A stretch of DNA of 25,725 nucleotides, taken from IMG/VR virus record IMGVR_UViG_3300044940_000245, positions 1-25,725 of that record; one strand, written 5' to 3'. The stretch's first letter is position 1. Each line of letters starts with the position of its first letter. This document shows, in pieces, positions 7,403-16,280 of the stretch. The stretch comes from a virus. The notes beneath the pieces were generated by a model. The model made no database searches, was not told the DNA's origin, and saw nothing but the letters and a program-made list of their open reading frames with translations. Both the position numbers and the translations under genes were made by a program.

Positions 7403-8117
7403 GATCACCACGTCCCCGACAGCCCCTCCGGCGAAGCAGTTCGAGGAGGCGTGGCTACGCCTCTCGAAAGAGGCTGTTAAAGACGTCGGTCGCGATGTGC
7501 TGACGGTGTTGCGTCAGCAGACTAAAGGCCGATTTAAGTCTACTAGATTACCGCGCACGTGGCGTCAGGAAGTTTATCCACCTAGGGATCGTTTGGCTTA
7601 TAATCCAGCCACTTTGATCTATTCAAAAGTTCCTAAGATCATTGACGCGCATGAGCGGGGAACACCATATGGACCCGTGCACAAGCGGTTCATGGCTATC
7701 CCGCTCGACCCAGAAACCGTGTCATTTACGAGGAATGAACTCATTTCGTCCGCTCGTGGGGTAGAACGCCTCATTTGGCGACGCAAGCAAGTCGAAGTGA
7801 ATAAGGCCAGGCTCGTCCAAGCTAGATATACTCCAGAGCTATTGGCTGCTCGCGGCTGGCAGTTCAAGGCTGTTCGACTCGCTTCTGGTGCGTTGATCTT
7901 ATTCGGAGCAGCCCGACAGACTACTCCAGCGGCCAAATCGTCCAACACGCTGAGCAAGAAGGGTTTCGCGCCGAAACGCGGAAAGACCGATAATGCGGTG
8001 TGGATCCCGATGTTCTGGCTAGTGAAGATGGTCGGGTTCAGAAAAACATTTGATCTACCGAATTTGGCCAACAAGGCGCAACTCGCCTTGCTCCTCAAAT
8101 TCACCAAGGTCCCCTGA
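7392..8117 (+). CDS. DUF6441-like tail completion protein
   Basis: This 241-aa protein resembles DUF6441, a phage family found between the head-tail joining gene and the tail terminator gene, in the slot of lambda gene Z. The typical core is visible: LPRTWRQEVYP, then YNPATLIYSKVPKIIDAHERG and a FMAIPL segment. It is rich in Lys and Arg. The frame opens at a GTG at 7371, but the GTG at 7392 is preferred because GGAG at 7377-7380 stands 11 bases upstream. Its TGA overlaps the next ATG as TGATG. The biochemical role of the family is not settled; maturation of the tail end that meets the head is an inference from position. Confidence 0.75.
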   Translation: MSLKITTSPTAPPAKQFEEAWLRLSKEAVKDVGRDVLTVLRQQTKGRFKSTRLPRTWRQEVYPPRDRLAYNPATLIYSKVPKIIDAHERGTPYGPVHKRFMAIPLDPETVSFTRNELISSARGVERLIWRRKQVEVNKARLVQARYTPELLAARGWQFKAVRLASGALILFGAARQTTPAAKSSNTLSKKGFAPKRGKTDNAVWIPMFWLVKMVGFRKTFDLPNLANKAQLALLLKFTKVP

Positions 8118-8545
8118 TGTCGGTTCGCTACACAGTTTTTCAGGGTCTCTTGAACGCGCTGAGCGACGCTGCGGTCGGTCCAGTAGTCCATGCCTTGACC
8201 CCGGCATTGGATTTGCCGCCTGGAGTGTTTTTGGTTCTACAGGATCAGGACATCGAGGTGTTGGAAACAACGATGTCCCCAGTCACTTGGCAGCTTAGAC
8301 ATTCTTATCAATTGGCGGCATGTTGTAGGTCTATTGATCCAATCAGCGTCTACAGTGTCTTGGACACGGCAGTTGATACGATCCACGACACTTTGATTAC
8401 GACTTCGCACTTGCATCCATTAGTTGAGTCGGTTAGCTTGGATCCGTTCACGTTCTCTGTGGACTACAGTTTCGGCTCTGTTCCCTTGGCGATCCTTGCG
8501 GGACAGGTAAATCTTGAGTATCTTACAGCTCGCAGCACGGGGTAA
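8117..8545 (+). CDS. Tail terminator protein, gpU-like
   Basis: This 142-aa protein sits just before the tail tube gene, the place of lambda gpU, which caps the growing tail and makes the surface that binds the head. It begins SVRYTVFQGLLNALSDAA, a helix typical of this group, followed by alternating strands and helices including SVYSVLDTAVDTIHDTL. Sequence similarity is weak, so the call depends on length and order. The start overlaps the previous stop. Cysteines in AACCRS are not known to matter. Confidence 0.6.
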   Translation: MSVRYTVFQGLLNALSDAAVGPVVHALTPALDLPPGVFLVLQDQDIEVLETTMSPVTWQLRHSYQLAACCRSIDPISVYSVLDTAVDTIHDTLITTSHLHPLVESVSLDPFTFSVDYSFGSVPLAILAGQVNLEYLTARSTG

Positions 8546-8550
8546 CTCAG

Positions 8551-9474
8551 ATGCCTCTGATGAAGGGATCTTCGGTCAAGCTGGCCCTCGCGTACGAAGG
8601 TTCGTATGGGGCTTCTCCAGGAGCGTTTAGCTATGTTCCGTTCATCAGCTCCGGGCTGAGGGGAGAACAGACGCTTCTCGACAATGACATCTTGGGTTTG
8701 GGACGTGACGCTCAGCGTCCGGCTCGGGATGTCGTGAATATCAACGGCAGCGTCACTGTTCCTATTGACGCGGTCAATGTCGGATATTGGCTTAAGCTGT
8801 TGCTTGGAAATCCGACTACAACTGGCACTGGGCCCTATCAGCATTCGTTCGTCTCCGGGTCGGATACGCTCCCCTCTGCACAGCTCGAGTTCGGCGACGC
8901 TGGACTCTATCATCTTTACAAGGGCGTCGTTGCGAACAGTTTCCAGTTGCGCGCTGAACCGACCGGTCGTGTCAATGCCGTGTTTGAGTTGCTCGGCGCG
9001 TCTGTGACCTACGCTACGTCTTCCGTCGCAGGTTCTCCGACTAGCGGCACTTTGACCAGGTTCAACGCGTTCGACGGTGCGATCAAGAAGGATGGGGTTG
9101 CACTCGCCAAGATCGTGGCCGCTGATCTCCGCTTGTCGAACAACATCGAGCTGATGCGGTACATCGGCGGCGCAGGTGCGGTTGAGGACGTCGTGCCCGG
9201 GATCTTCCAGGCCACTGGAACTATCGAGGCCAGGATCTCGGACAATACCCTGTTGACGCTCGCCAACGCCGGAACGCTGTTCGATCTCGACCTGACATTC
9301 ACTTCTGGTACGAACGTGCTTAACCTCAGCTACCAGTCGGCTGAGATCGCTAGCGCTGGCGTGCCGTTCGAGGGCCCTGGAGCGGTTCAGGCCACGTTCA
9401 ATCTCGTTGGGGCGAAGTCTGGTAGCAACCCCTCTATCAAGATCGACCTCACCAACTCCAAGTCGAGCTACTGA
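8551..9474 (+). CDS. Major tail tube protein
   Basis: The 307-aa product has the look of the phage tail tube family: an N-terminal SVKLALAYEGSYG followed by a hydrophobic/Gly segment, paired strand regions such as VVNINGSVTVPIDAVNVGYWLKLLL split by loops, LYHLYKGVVANSFQLRAEP, and a C-terminal AVQATFNLVGAKSG. Subunits stack as hexameric rings around the tape measure to form the tube. Its codon use is GC-rich and biased like the capsid gene, consistent with high expression. It is followed directly by the chaperone gene, as in lambda (V then G). The stop overlaps the next ATG as TGATG. Confidence 0.85.
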   Translation: MPLMKGSSVKLALAYEGSYGASPGAFSYVPFISSGLRGEQTLLDNDILGLGRDAQRPARDVVNINGSVTVPIDAVNVGYWLKLLLGNPTTTGTGPYQHSFVSGSDTLPSAQLEFGDAGLYHLYKGVVANSFQLRAEPTGRVNAVFELLGASVTYATSSVAGSPTSGTLTRFNAFDGAIKKDGVALAKIVAADLRLSNNIELMRYIGGAGAVEDVVPGIFQATGTIEARISDNTLLTLANAGTLFDLDLTFTSGTNVLNLSYQSAEIASAGVPFEGPGAVQATFNLVGAKSGSNPSIKIDLTNSKSSY

Positions 9475-9890
9475 TGGCTAGGATCAAGCTGAGTGAGCTC
9501 AAGAGCGCTGTTCTTGAGTCGATCGACATGCCGGATGGAGCCGTTTGGCGGGTTCGTCGAAACTCGCCAGTGGCTGACTTCATTGGCATGGCGGCCTATT
9601 CCGCTAAGATGCGGGAAGGGACCGGCAAGGCGATCTTGGAACGCGTTATCGCTGTTGCGCGAGAGGTGGTCGTAGAATGGGAAAACATGGAGACCGAAGA
9701 AGGACCGCTCGAGTGCACGCCGGACAATGTGGAGCTCGTTCTGCGTAACGTCCCAGGCTTCGCGATGCAGTTCTACCTCAAATGGGAAGCTGTCCTTGAA
9801 AACCGGAACCAGGAGGGAAACGTCTCAGACGATACCTCGCGTGGTCGCTCGGTAGAGGAAGTCAGTACTGTGCCGCCTGTCGTCAGCTAA
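9474..9890 (+). CDS. Tail assembly chaperone, gpG-like
   Basis: The 138-aa unshifted product sits between tail tube and tape measure, the place of lambda gpG, which keeps the tape measure soluble while the tube polymerises around it. It has a helical core (KAILERVIAVAREVVVEWENM and PDNVELVLRNVPGFAMQFYL) and an acidic, disordered C-terminus with NVSDDTSRGRS. A slippery heptamer at 9815-9821 lies in register near its end, and the -1 frame stays open beyond its stop, so a longer G-T form is predicted. The start overlaps the tube gene stop. Confidence 0.82.
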   Translation: MARIKLSELKSAVLESIDMPDGAVWRVRRNSPVADFIGMAAYSAKMREGTGKAILERVIAVAREVVVEWENMETEEGPLECTPDNVELVLRNVPGFAMQFYLKWEAVLENRNQEGNVSDDTSRGRSVEEVSTVPPVVS

Positions 9891-10162
9891 ACGCTCCGTG
9901 CGCGACCGAAGAACGATGGAGGTGCCCGTACTACGCTGATCTACCGACCTCTCGAGGCGCGATGGTGTTCTTGGGAGTGTTCTCCACTTCTTGGATCGTT
10001 GCGACGGAAGGACGCTTGAGAGTCGATCTTCCGGCGGTGTACGCGACGTATTCTAACATAGAACACGATCCGTACGAGCTGAGTTGGTTGATCAAACAGC
10101 TTGAAGGCGCTCTAGCGGATATCTCAAATGACGCTCAAGAAAGCGATCAGGCTACAGCTTGA
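9474..10162 (+). CDS. G-T tail assembly chaperone made by programmed -1 frameshift
   Basis: After codon AAC at 9819-9821 a -1 slip would continue from 9821 and read to TGA at 10160-10162. The fusion has 116 residues of the G part plus 113 of the T part, 229 in all. The -1 frame is open without interruption from 9800 to 10162, right across the G stop. The added part has RLRRYLAWSLGRG, a cysteine cluster CAACRQLNAPC with a further Cys soon after, and a helical end with DPYELSWLIKQLEGALADIS. In lambda the G-T form brings the tape measure together with tube subunits. The T part overlaps the tape measure start by 35 bases. Without the shift this stretch would be an unexplained 237-base gap. Confidence 0.82.
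9815..9821 (+). promoter_or_regulatory. Slippery heptamer G_GGA_AAC for -1 frameshifting
   Basis: The heptamer GGGAAAC has the X_XXY_YYZ form and lies in the right register, with zero-frame codons GGA (9816-9818) and AAC (9819-9821). Lambda uses GGGAAAG for the same purpose. AGGAGG (9811-9816) overlaps its start and a small 4-bp hairpin CGTC-TCA-GACG begins at 9821. Whether either stimulates the shift is unknown. Confidence 0.82.
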
Positions 10163-13100
10163 AAATAATGACGTAGTCGTTCGCGAATTTGAGCGCGTCG
10201 TAGAAAACATCGATCGTCGGTCTTCCAAGGCCGCTCAAAGCGCTAGTCGTTCGTGGGAAGACTCTACTCGCCGCACGGAACGCGCGTTCCGTGGTCAGGC
10301 GAACATGATCGGTCAGCAGATTTCCGACATCGTAGTCCAGCTCGAGGCTGGTGCGAACGCCTTCCGCGTATTCCTGCAACAGGGCTCCCAGATCGCTTAT
10401 CTGTTGGGAGGACAGATCGGTCTTTGGTTCGCGATCGGCTCTGCCATGACGCTGGTCGTTCAGGGCTTGATGCGAATCGGAGAAGTATCTACCGAAGTAC
10501 AGAAAGAATTTCAAAAACTAACTGATCAGGCTAAGAGCTCTATCGCTGAGTTCTTTGACACAGCTCGTTCTGCGGATGAGTTGCGCCAGGCCCTGACGAA
10601 CCTGAACAAGCCGGCGCGCGAGACCGTCATCCAGGAATACGCTGGTCAAGTACAGGTCTTAAACGAAAAGATCTCCCAGTTTCGCCAGTTGTTGAGCAAG
10701 TCGGCGCAGGGGCTGACGCTGTCCCCTGTCGATCGTCGGGCTCTGCAGTTGGCGATTGAGTCACCCAGCCTAGGCGAGATTCCGGGCAGGCCGCCGGAGC
10801 CCGTTCGCAAGGAAGCAGCCCGCCGAGCGCTGGAAATCGCTCGCGAAATGGATCGCCTGCGCGCCGAGTTCGACGCAGGTAAGATCAGCGCATTTGAGCT
10901 TCGCGATGCTATGGCGGATCTTGACCGCCAGCTAGAAGAAACGTTCAGCACGTTCTACGGAGGAGACAAGCCGCAAAGGACTCAATTACGCGAAGAGTTC
11001 CGAGCGATGACCGAGCAGGTCATCGCGCTAGAGGAAGCGTTGGCCAAGGCGAACGACCAGATGGCTCGCCTGCGCGCTGCTCAAGGCGAGCAGGTTGAGT
11101 TTCCTGGTAAAACGATTCTGCCGGCGGATCAGCTTAAGAACATCCAATCACTAGAGAAACTGATCCAGCGACTCGAAGCTGACCGAGACGAATTGTATCG
11201 CAGGGTCGTTGAATTTGACCAACCTGAGCAGAATAAGAAACGTGCTGAAATTGCTCGGGCGCTACAGGACTTGCCAGGGGTCGGCGAAGACCGCGCAGCT
11301 TACGCTGAGCGTCTTGCTGCAGCCGTTGATATTCTTGATAAACGCCTTAAGGAACTTCAAGTCGAGAAGGATCTGCGCGAACAAGAACAACGTCGCCTCG
11401 AGATTGAACAGCGCCGCATTGACGCGCTAGAAAAATCTCTTGAGCTCGAGAATACCGCTCTTAGCAGACAACTTCGGGCGATGGAGCCTGGAAAGGCTCC
11501 CGAAGACTGGCAAATCAAGCTATCCAAGTTCGAAGAGAACCTACTCCAGCGGCGACTTTCGTTGGGTCTGGACCCCAACGATCCTCGCTTGGCTACCGTC
11601 AATCAGCTTATTGACAACCTGGTCACGCTCTACCGCGAAAAGCTCTGGCGCGAAGAGCGCGAGGACCAGCGCCGAAAGGAGGAGGCCGAAACTAGACGTA
11701 ATGAGTCCGCTTTTCAAGCTAATCTAGCGAATATTCAGCGTCAGACCTTGGCGCTGAGAGCTAGGGAATCTAAACTGTCTTCTGGAGATGAGCTAGATTC
11801 GCTAGAAACTCGTATAGAGCAGTTCATGCTTGAGCTCGAAGCCGCTGGCGTCAAGCTCAACGAGGACATGACCAAACAACTCAACGAGGCGCTGGCGAAG
11901 TTCAGGGAGGCCTGGCAGAGCTTCGAGCGGGCGGCTAGGGAGCGCGATGCGCTCAAGGTGTATGAGTCTCGTGTTAAAGAATTGACCGGGTCTATCGTAA
12001 GGGCTCGCACAGAGGTTTCTCAACTAGAAATTGAACTACGCGCTCTGGAGCAGACCGGAGTGCTTGGCCAGGAGCAGGCACAGGCGTTCAGCCCGCTGCT
12101 CCAGTTCCAGGACCTCAAAGGGACGCAGGAGTACGAGACTCTCGAATATCTACTAGGTAGGATTTTGGAACTTCGTAGGAAGCTCACCGCCCAGCAACTC
12201 GCTCGTGAAGAACGTGATAAAGACCTAGAGGCTCAAGCACAGGCCGCTGAAGAAGCGATTCGACTCTATGCAAAACTCGGGCAGGAGCTGGAGCAGAACG
12301 CGCGCATTGCCGACGAAGGCGATCGTGCTTTTGGTGATCTGGAAACCAAAGCGTCGGCGCTGCGAGAACAGATTATTAAGATCACCGAACGAGCTCCGGA
12401 ACTGCGAGAACTGTTGCTGCAGCGCTCTTCTGACACGCTGTTCTCGGAGTACGCTGCTCGGCGGGCGCAAGAGGCGAGGAAGCGTCTCGAGGAGCTCGGA
12501 GAGGCCGCGGCTCAGCTACCCGCGATCGCCGAACGATTCAACACATTGTTCGGTAACGCTGTTCGTTCGATAAGTATCTTGCAGGCACAGATCGCAGGTG
12601 TCAGTACAGAGACGCTTGATTGGGAACAGACGCTAGCAGATATTGATCAAGAATTGAAATCGTTTGAAGGGGTGTTCACGGTCTCGCAGATCGAGGAGTT
12701 GCGCAAGCGTAGGATCGAACAGGCTCGCTTGAATCTGTATCTGCGAGAACAGGCCAAAGATCGAGCAAAGATCGAAGAGGACGAAGAACGTTCTATAGAG
12801 TTGTGGACTGAGCTTCGTGAACTGCAAAGTGACAGTGTCACTGAGCTCGAGACGATGTATCGTGTCTTTGGTGATGTTGAGGCGCGGGCTAAACAGCTAG
12901 TTGAGCAGATCGGGAAACTGAGAATCCCCACTGAGCGAAAGCAGGGGTTGCTCAACCTGGCCTATGAAGCTCTGTCGTCTGCTGAGATTGCTAAACGCGC
13001 GAAAGATGATGCAGAACGTTTGAAGGATCTACAGAAGGCGGCGGATTCTGTTGACACGAGTAGGTTCGAAGAAGAGCTCAAAAAGGCCAATCGCGAACTA

Positions 13101-14438
13101 GACATTGCTAGGCAGCGATTGGACGGCTTCGGCAATGAAGCTACCGAAGCAGTTATAGCTTTCAGGACTCTCGAGTACGAATTAGCAGATTTCAAGGCTC
13201 TCGGCTTTACTGACGAACAAATCGCCAAGCTGCGCGCTGTTCGCCAAGAAATCATCCGCGTTACAGAAGAGACTCGATTCAGACAAGAGATCGAAGCCGC
13301 GGCCGCTGAAGAGCGTCGTAAGAAAGAAGACGCGATGACGGCCGCTAGTGAAAAGTGGATGGAGCAGCAGCGAGAAATCGCTCGTCTACGTTATCAACTC
13401 AATAACATTGGACGCAAGGACCTTGAATACCAGCTCGAGGTCATGCGCATCCTAGACGAATATGAAGCGAATCCGTACAAAGAGGAATGGCGGGTCAAGC
13501 AGCTTCGTGATCAGTTACTAACGATCGCTAAGCTCAAGCAACAGATCAGGGAAGCGGAAGAAGCGGCTAGGAACATCCCAGACATTAAGCCACCTAGGTC
13601 TCGAGAAGAGGTTCTCGACGAGCGCGCTGAGCGTCTCGAGGAACAGCGAATTCGTCTAGAACAAGAGATCTCGCTGCTTCGGTTCCGTGCGGACAACTTG
13701 CACGCTCAGAACCTAGAAGAACTTGTTACTCTTGAGCAGTACCGTCTAGAACTATTGCAGCAGTATCTTCCCGGGCTCGAAGAGCAAATTCAGCTTCTAA
13801 TGAAGCTCAAAGAGCTCCAGATGGAGGAACAAAAGCAGCTAGACGAGCGAGAAAAGAAGCTAGAAGATGTCCAACGACTCGGAGAACAAGCCGGCTACAC
13901 GCTGACTAGCGGTCTGTGGGATGCGGTCACCGCTGGTCGGTCTCTTAATGAGACCATAATCGACATCACGCGCAGCTTGGTCGACATGCTAGCGCAGTAT
14001 CTGTTGATTGAGCCGTTCGCCAGCGCGCTTGGTGCTGGAGTCAGATCTTACTTTTCCCCGAAGACACCTGCCGCGTCGTCTACGACCACTCCCACGACTA
14101 GCTCGCCTGTGCCTCACGCCAAAGGTGCGGTCTACGCGAAGCCTTCTTATTTCAACCTGGGGCTGATGGCGGAGGCTGGTCCAGAAGCCATCATGCCGTT
14201 GAGCCGAAACGCACGCGGCGAGCTCGGGGTCAAGGCCAGTACTGCTCAGCCGGTACAAGTGAACATCATCGATCAGCGCGGACCGGATGCGCCACAGGTT
14301 AAGGTCCAGGAAAGACGCGAAGGAAGCCGTGTCTTGTTGGAGGCTGTCATAACAGATACTGTGAACGGATTGATAGAACGCGGCGCTCTTGATCGTTCTA
14401 TGCGCGGTAGATATGGTCTGTCTAGGAGGCCTCGGTAA
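10128..14438 (+). CDS. Tail length tape measure protein
   Basis: The 1436-aa protein sets tail length and, in related phages, leaves the tail during DNA entry. Residues 57-92 carry the lambda-H-type signature (GQQISDIVVQLEAGANAF and FLQQGSQIAYLLGG), followed by a hydrophobic segment to about 118 that may insert in the host membrane. Residues 120 to about 1240 are mostly long charged helices rich in Glu, Arg, Leu and Gln, very probably coiled coil. The end has a second hydrophobic stretch (SLVDMLAQYLLIEPFASALG), a Thr/Ser/Pro linker and the typical GLMAEAGPEAIMPLSRNARG (about 1340-1365). It is longer than lambda gpH (853 aa). At roughly 0.15 nm per residue the tail would be about 215 nm. The start lies within the T frame, and the stop overlaps the next ATG as TAATG. 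Confidence 0.95.
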   Translation: MTLKKAIRLQLENNDVVVREFERVVENIDRRSSKAAQSASRSWEDSTRRTERAFRGQANMIGQQISDIVVQLEAGANAFRVFLQQGSQIAYLLGGQIGLWFAIGSAMTLVVQGLMRIGEVSTEVQKEFQKLTDQAKSSIAEFFDTARSADELRQALTNLNKPARETVIQEYAGQVQVLNEKISQFRQLLSKSAQGLTLSPVDRRALQLAIESPSLGEIPGRPPEPVRKEAARRALEIAREMDRLRAEFDAGKISAFELRDAMADLDRQLEETFSTFYGGDKPQRTQLREEFRAMTEQVIALEEALAKANDQMARLRAAQGEQVEFPGKTILPADQLKNIQSLEKLIQRLEADRDELYRRVVEFDQPEQNKKRAEIARALQDLPGVGEDRAAYAERLAAAVDILDKRLKELQVEKDLREQEQRRLEIEQRRIDALEKSLELENTALSRQLRAMEPGKAPEDWQIKLSKFEENLLQRRLSLGLDPNDPRLATVNQLIDNLVTLYREKLWREEREDQRRKEEAETRRNESAFQANLANIQRQTLALRARESKLSSGDELDSLETRIEQFMLELEAAGVKLNEDMTKQLNEALAKFREAWQSFERAARERDALKVYESRVKELTGSIVRARTEVSQLEIELRALEQTGVLGQEQAQAFSPLLQFQDLKGTQEYETLEYLLGRILELRRKLTAQQLAREERDKDLEAQAQAAEEAIRLYAKLGQELEQNARIADEGDRAFGDLETKASALREQIIKITERAPELRELLLQRSSDTLFSEYAARRAQEARKRLEELGEAAAQLPAIAERFNTLFGNAVRSISILQAQIAGVSTETLDWEQTLADIDQELKSFEGVFTVSQIEELRKRRIEQARLNLYLREQAKDRAKIEEDEERSIELWTELRELQSDSVTELETMYRVFGDVEARAKQLVEQIGKLRIPTERKQGLLNLAYEALSSAEIAKRAKDDAERLKDLQKAADSVDTSRFEEELKKANRELDIARQRLDGFGNEATEAVIAFRTLEYELADFKALGFTDEQIAKLRAVRQEIIRVTEETRFRQEIEAAAAEERRKKEDAMTAASEKWMEQQREIARLRYQLNNIGRKDLEYQLEVMRILDEYEANPYKEEWRVKQLRDQLLTIAKLKQQIREAEEAARNIPDIKPPRSREEVLDERAERLEEQRIRLEQEISLLRFRADNLHAQNLEELVTLEQYRLELLQQYLPGLEEQIQLLMKLKELQMEEQKQLDEREKKLEDVQRLGEQAGYTLTSGLWDAVTAGRSLNETIIDITRSLVDMLAQYLLIEPFASALGAGVRSYFSPKTPAASSTTTPTTSSPVPHAKGAVYAKPSYFNLGLMAEAGPEAIMPLSRNARGELGVKASTAQPVQVNIIDQRGPDAPQVKVQERREGSRVLLEAVITDTVNGLIERGALDRSMRGRYGLSRRPR

Positions 14439-15457
14439 TGCTGTCCGTTTGGCCGGGCGAGCTGCCGAACCCGCTTTGGAAGTCGTATGAGCTTGAAACT
14501 GTAGATACCGTTATTCGTTTTGAACCAGATCATGGTCCTCCGTTGCAGCGGGTTGCCACATCGTGGGAACCTGTAGTCGCTCGAGGTGTCTGGCGGCTCA
14601 AGGACGCCCACTATAAGATCCTTCGTGATTGGTGGTCTAAGCAGTTGTCGCTTGGGGTCAAGCAGTTTGTCTGGAGAGAGCCATATCTTGATCAGTACGG
14701 CATCTGGGTTTTCAAATCACCGCCCAGTGCGCCAAAGATCGTTGCTCCGGGATATGTGGACGTAACTCTGGAACTGTTGCGACTGGCAGAGTACGGTCCG
14801 GAGACCCCGTATGCGAATCAACACGTCTGGTATGCAGATGCGCTGGTTTACAAGTCGACTAGTCCTCTGACTCTAGCCAGTCCGAACGAGACTGTTGTTC
14901 GTTGGGACAGCGCTTCTGGAAAATCGCTTAATCAATGGATCGCTCCAGTTACCTTACGTTCCGACGGCAGCAAGCGCTATGTGGAGATCACTTCTGGTAA
15001 GGGCCTGGAGCTTGCGAACTATGTTCCTTCTTTAGACGATTTCACTATCGGCCTTGGTTTGACCGTTGGTCGGGGATCAATACGAACCCCGTCGGCTTCA
15101 TCGCCCGCGCTGGATTGCTGGGTGACTACTATCGGTGGTACTGATGCGACTTTTCGTACTCAGGATTTCATCAGTCGAGTAGATGCTCTTCAGGTATTCA
15201 CTAAACAGACCATTTTCATGCGCGGCGGGGAGACGCTAGACACGTTCATTGATGGTGTGTTGGCTGGTTCCACGTCTGCTCCACAACTCAAAGATGTTGT
15301 CCCAGGCACCTCTTTCTATTTGACGCTACAAACAGAATCTAACGACACGTACAACTTTTCTTATCTGAATGTCTATTGTTTTCTGCTATTTCCATTTCAG
15401 ATCACGAATATGGACATTGTTGCTTGGGATCAACTCTTTAAGCTGCGCATGCTGTGA
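14438..15457 (+). CDS. gpM-like minor tail protein with C-terminal LamG-like domain
   Basis: The 339-aa protein follows the tape measure gene, the slot of lambda gpM. Residues 1-115 look like a tail tip protein: PNPLWKSYELETVDTVIRFE, an arginine-rich middle, and a segment with LRDWWSKQLSLGVKQFVW and PGYVDVTLELL. Residues 120-339 add a beta-rich region that resembles a LamG/concanavalin-A-like sandwich, with VVRWDSASGKSLNQW, KRYVEITSGKGLEL and DDFTIGLGLTVGRG. Such folds often bind glycans. AGGAGG at 14424-14429 precedes the ATG by eight bases, the strongest ribosome binding site in the tail block. The product is about three times the length of lambda gpM (109 aa), and the added domain accounts for the excess. 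Confidence 0.7.
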   Translation: MLSVWPGELPNPLWKSYELETVDTVIRFEPDHGPPLQRVATSWEPVVARGVWRLKDAHYKILRDWWSKQLSLGVKQFVWREPYLDQYGIWVFKSPPSAPKIVAPGYVDVTLELLRLAEYGPETPYANQHVWYADALVYKSTSPLTLASPNETVVRWDSASGKSLNQWIAPVTLRSDGSKRYVEITSGKGLELANYVPSLDDFTIGLGLTVGRGSIRTPSASSPALDCWVTTIGGTDATFRTQDFISRVDALQVFTKQTIFMRGGETLDTFIDGVLAGSTSAPQLKDVVPGTSFYLTLQTESNDTYNFSYLNVYCFLLFPFQITNMDIVAWDQLFKLRML

Positions 15458-15900
15458 TGTTGCGTAAATCCTTTCTAACAGACCCGTTCGTACTCCTCGT
15501 GACGCTGACCAATGAGGCGTGGACCGAGCCGGTACGCTTGAGCACTCATTATCCAGAATTTGTGTCTAGGGGACAGACTTATCTCTATTGGCCTATGGAA
15601 CCTATCTTGCCAGGATCTTCTAAGGAGGGGAGCGATCCTGGTTCGCTACTGCTCGCCAACGATGGGGTCTTGTTCACTTCACTGCTTAGAGACACGGTGA
15701 AACCGAGCCAGTGCTTACTGGAAATCGTGTCTATTGATCAACCAGACACGCTGCTACTCGCAACTCCAAACCTGGAGGTCCCGGAACTGACCTGTACTGC
15801 AGACGTTCTGCGGGTGCCGCTGGTCGTCCCTCAAAGAGCGTCGCGTCGATATCCGGCCGATGTTTTCTCCCCGGCGACTTTCCCGGGCCTTGTGCCGTGA
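15457..15900 (+). CDS. DUF1833-like minor tail protein
   Basis: The 147-aa product matches the outline of DUF1833, tail tip proteins that occupy the place of lambda gpL: an early LLVTLTNEAWTEPVRLSTHY, a SRGQTYLYWPMEPILPG segment, a middle with VLFTSLLRDT and CLLEIVSIDQPDTLLLA, and an ending with ADVFSPATFPGL. It probably joins the tube to the J-like tip. The ATG at 15457 is preferred to the GTG at 15454 because of the TGATG overlap with the previous stop. Its own stop overlaps the next gene as GTGA. Confidence 0.72.
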   Translation: MLRKSFLTDPFVLLVTLTNEAWTEPVRLSTHYPEFVSRGQTYLYWPMEPILPGSSKEGSDPGSLLLANDGVLFTSLLRDTVKPSQCLLEIVSIDQPDTLLLATPNLEVPELTCTADVLRVPLVVPQRASRRYPADVFSPATFPGLVP

Positions 15901-16280
15901 GCGATCTTCGTTACCTCGAGATCCCCTACCGACCTTGGGGCATGTCGTTTGAAGGGTGCGACTGCTGGGGCTTGGTCGTGTTGTGGTATCGACACGAACT
16001 AGGTCGTGAGTTGCCAACCGTCGCTCCTAGTGGTAGGCTGACCGCGCTGGAGTTTAGCAAGGCGATCAAACATGTCCACGCTCCTCTCTGGGTTGAAGTC
16101 CTTCCTCCTTACCGTCGCGGGGATGTGGTCTATTTCCCGGAACCGAATCCGCATTGTGGCGTACTCGTCAATTCTTATCTTCTCCTTCATATTGATCATC
16201 AAGTTGGCCATGGCTATTTTTCTAGATTAGATGATCCGATGCTGCCTCCCAAGCGCGTGATCTATAGATGGCGCACCTAG
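15897..16280 (+). CDS. NlpC/P60-type tail peptidase, gpK-like
   Basis: This 127-aa cysteine peptidase carries the NlpC/P60 catalytic pattern: Cys23 in GCDCWGLV (20-27) and His86 in PHCGVLV (85-91), with a further His at 98 near the usual third residue. Tail-borne members, including lambda gpK, are thought to cleave peptidoglycan cross-links or process tip proteins. It keeps only the peptidase half, which is common in this group. The GTG at 15897 starts inside the previous stop (GTGA). The end overlaps the tip protein gene by 13 bases. Confidence 0.9.
   Translation: MSDLRYLEIPYRPWGMSFEGCDCWGLVVLWYRHELGRELPTVAPSGRLTALEFSKAIKHVHAPLWVEVLPPYRRGDVVYFPEPNPHCGVLVNSYLLLHIDHQVGHGYFSRLDDPMLPPKRVIYRWRT

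Noticed and set aside
9962-10162. A stand-alone 66-aa gene starting at the ATG at 9962
   Set aside because: There is no good ribosome binding site. The frame is open upstream to 9800 with coding-like sequence, and an in-register slippery heptamer makes it the T part of a frameshift product.
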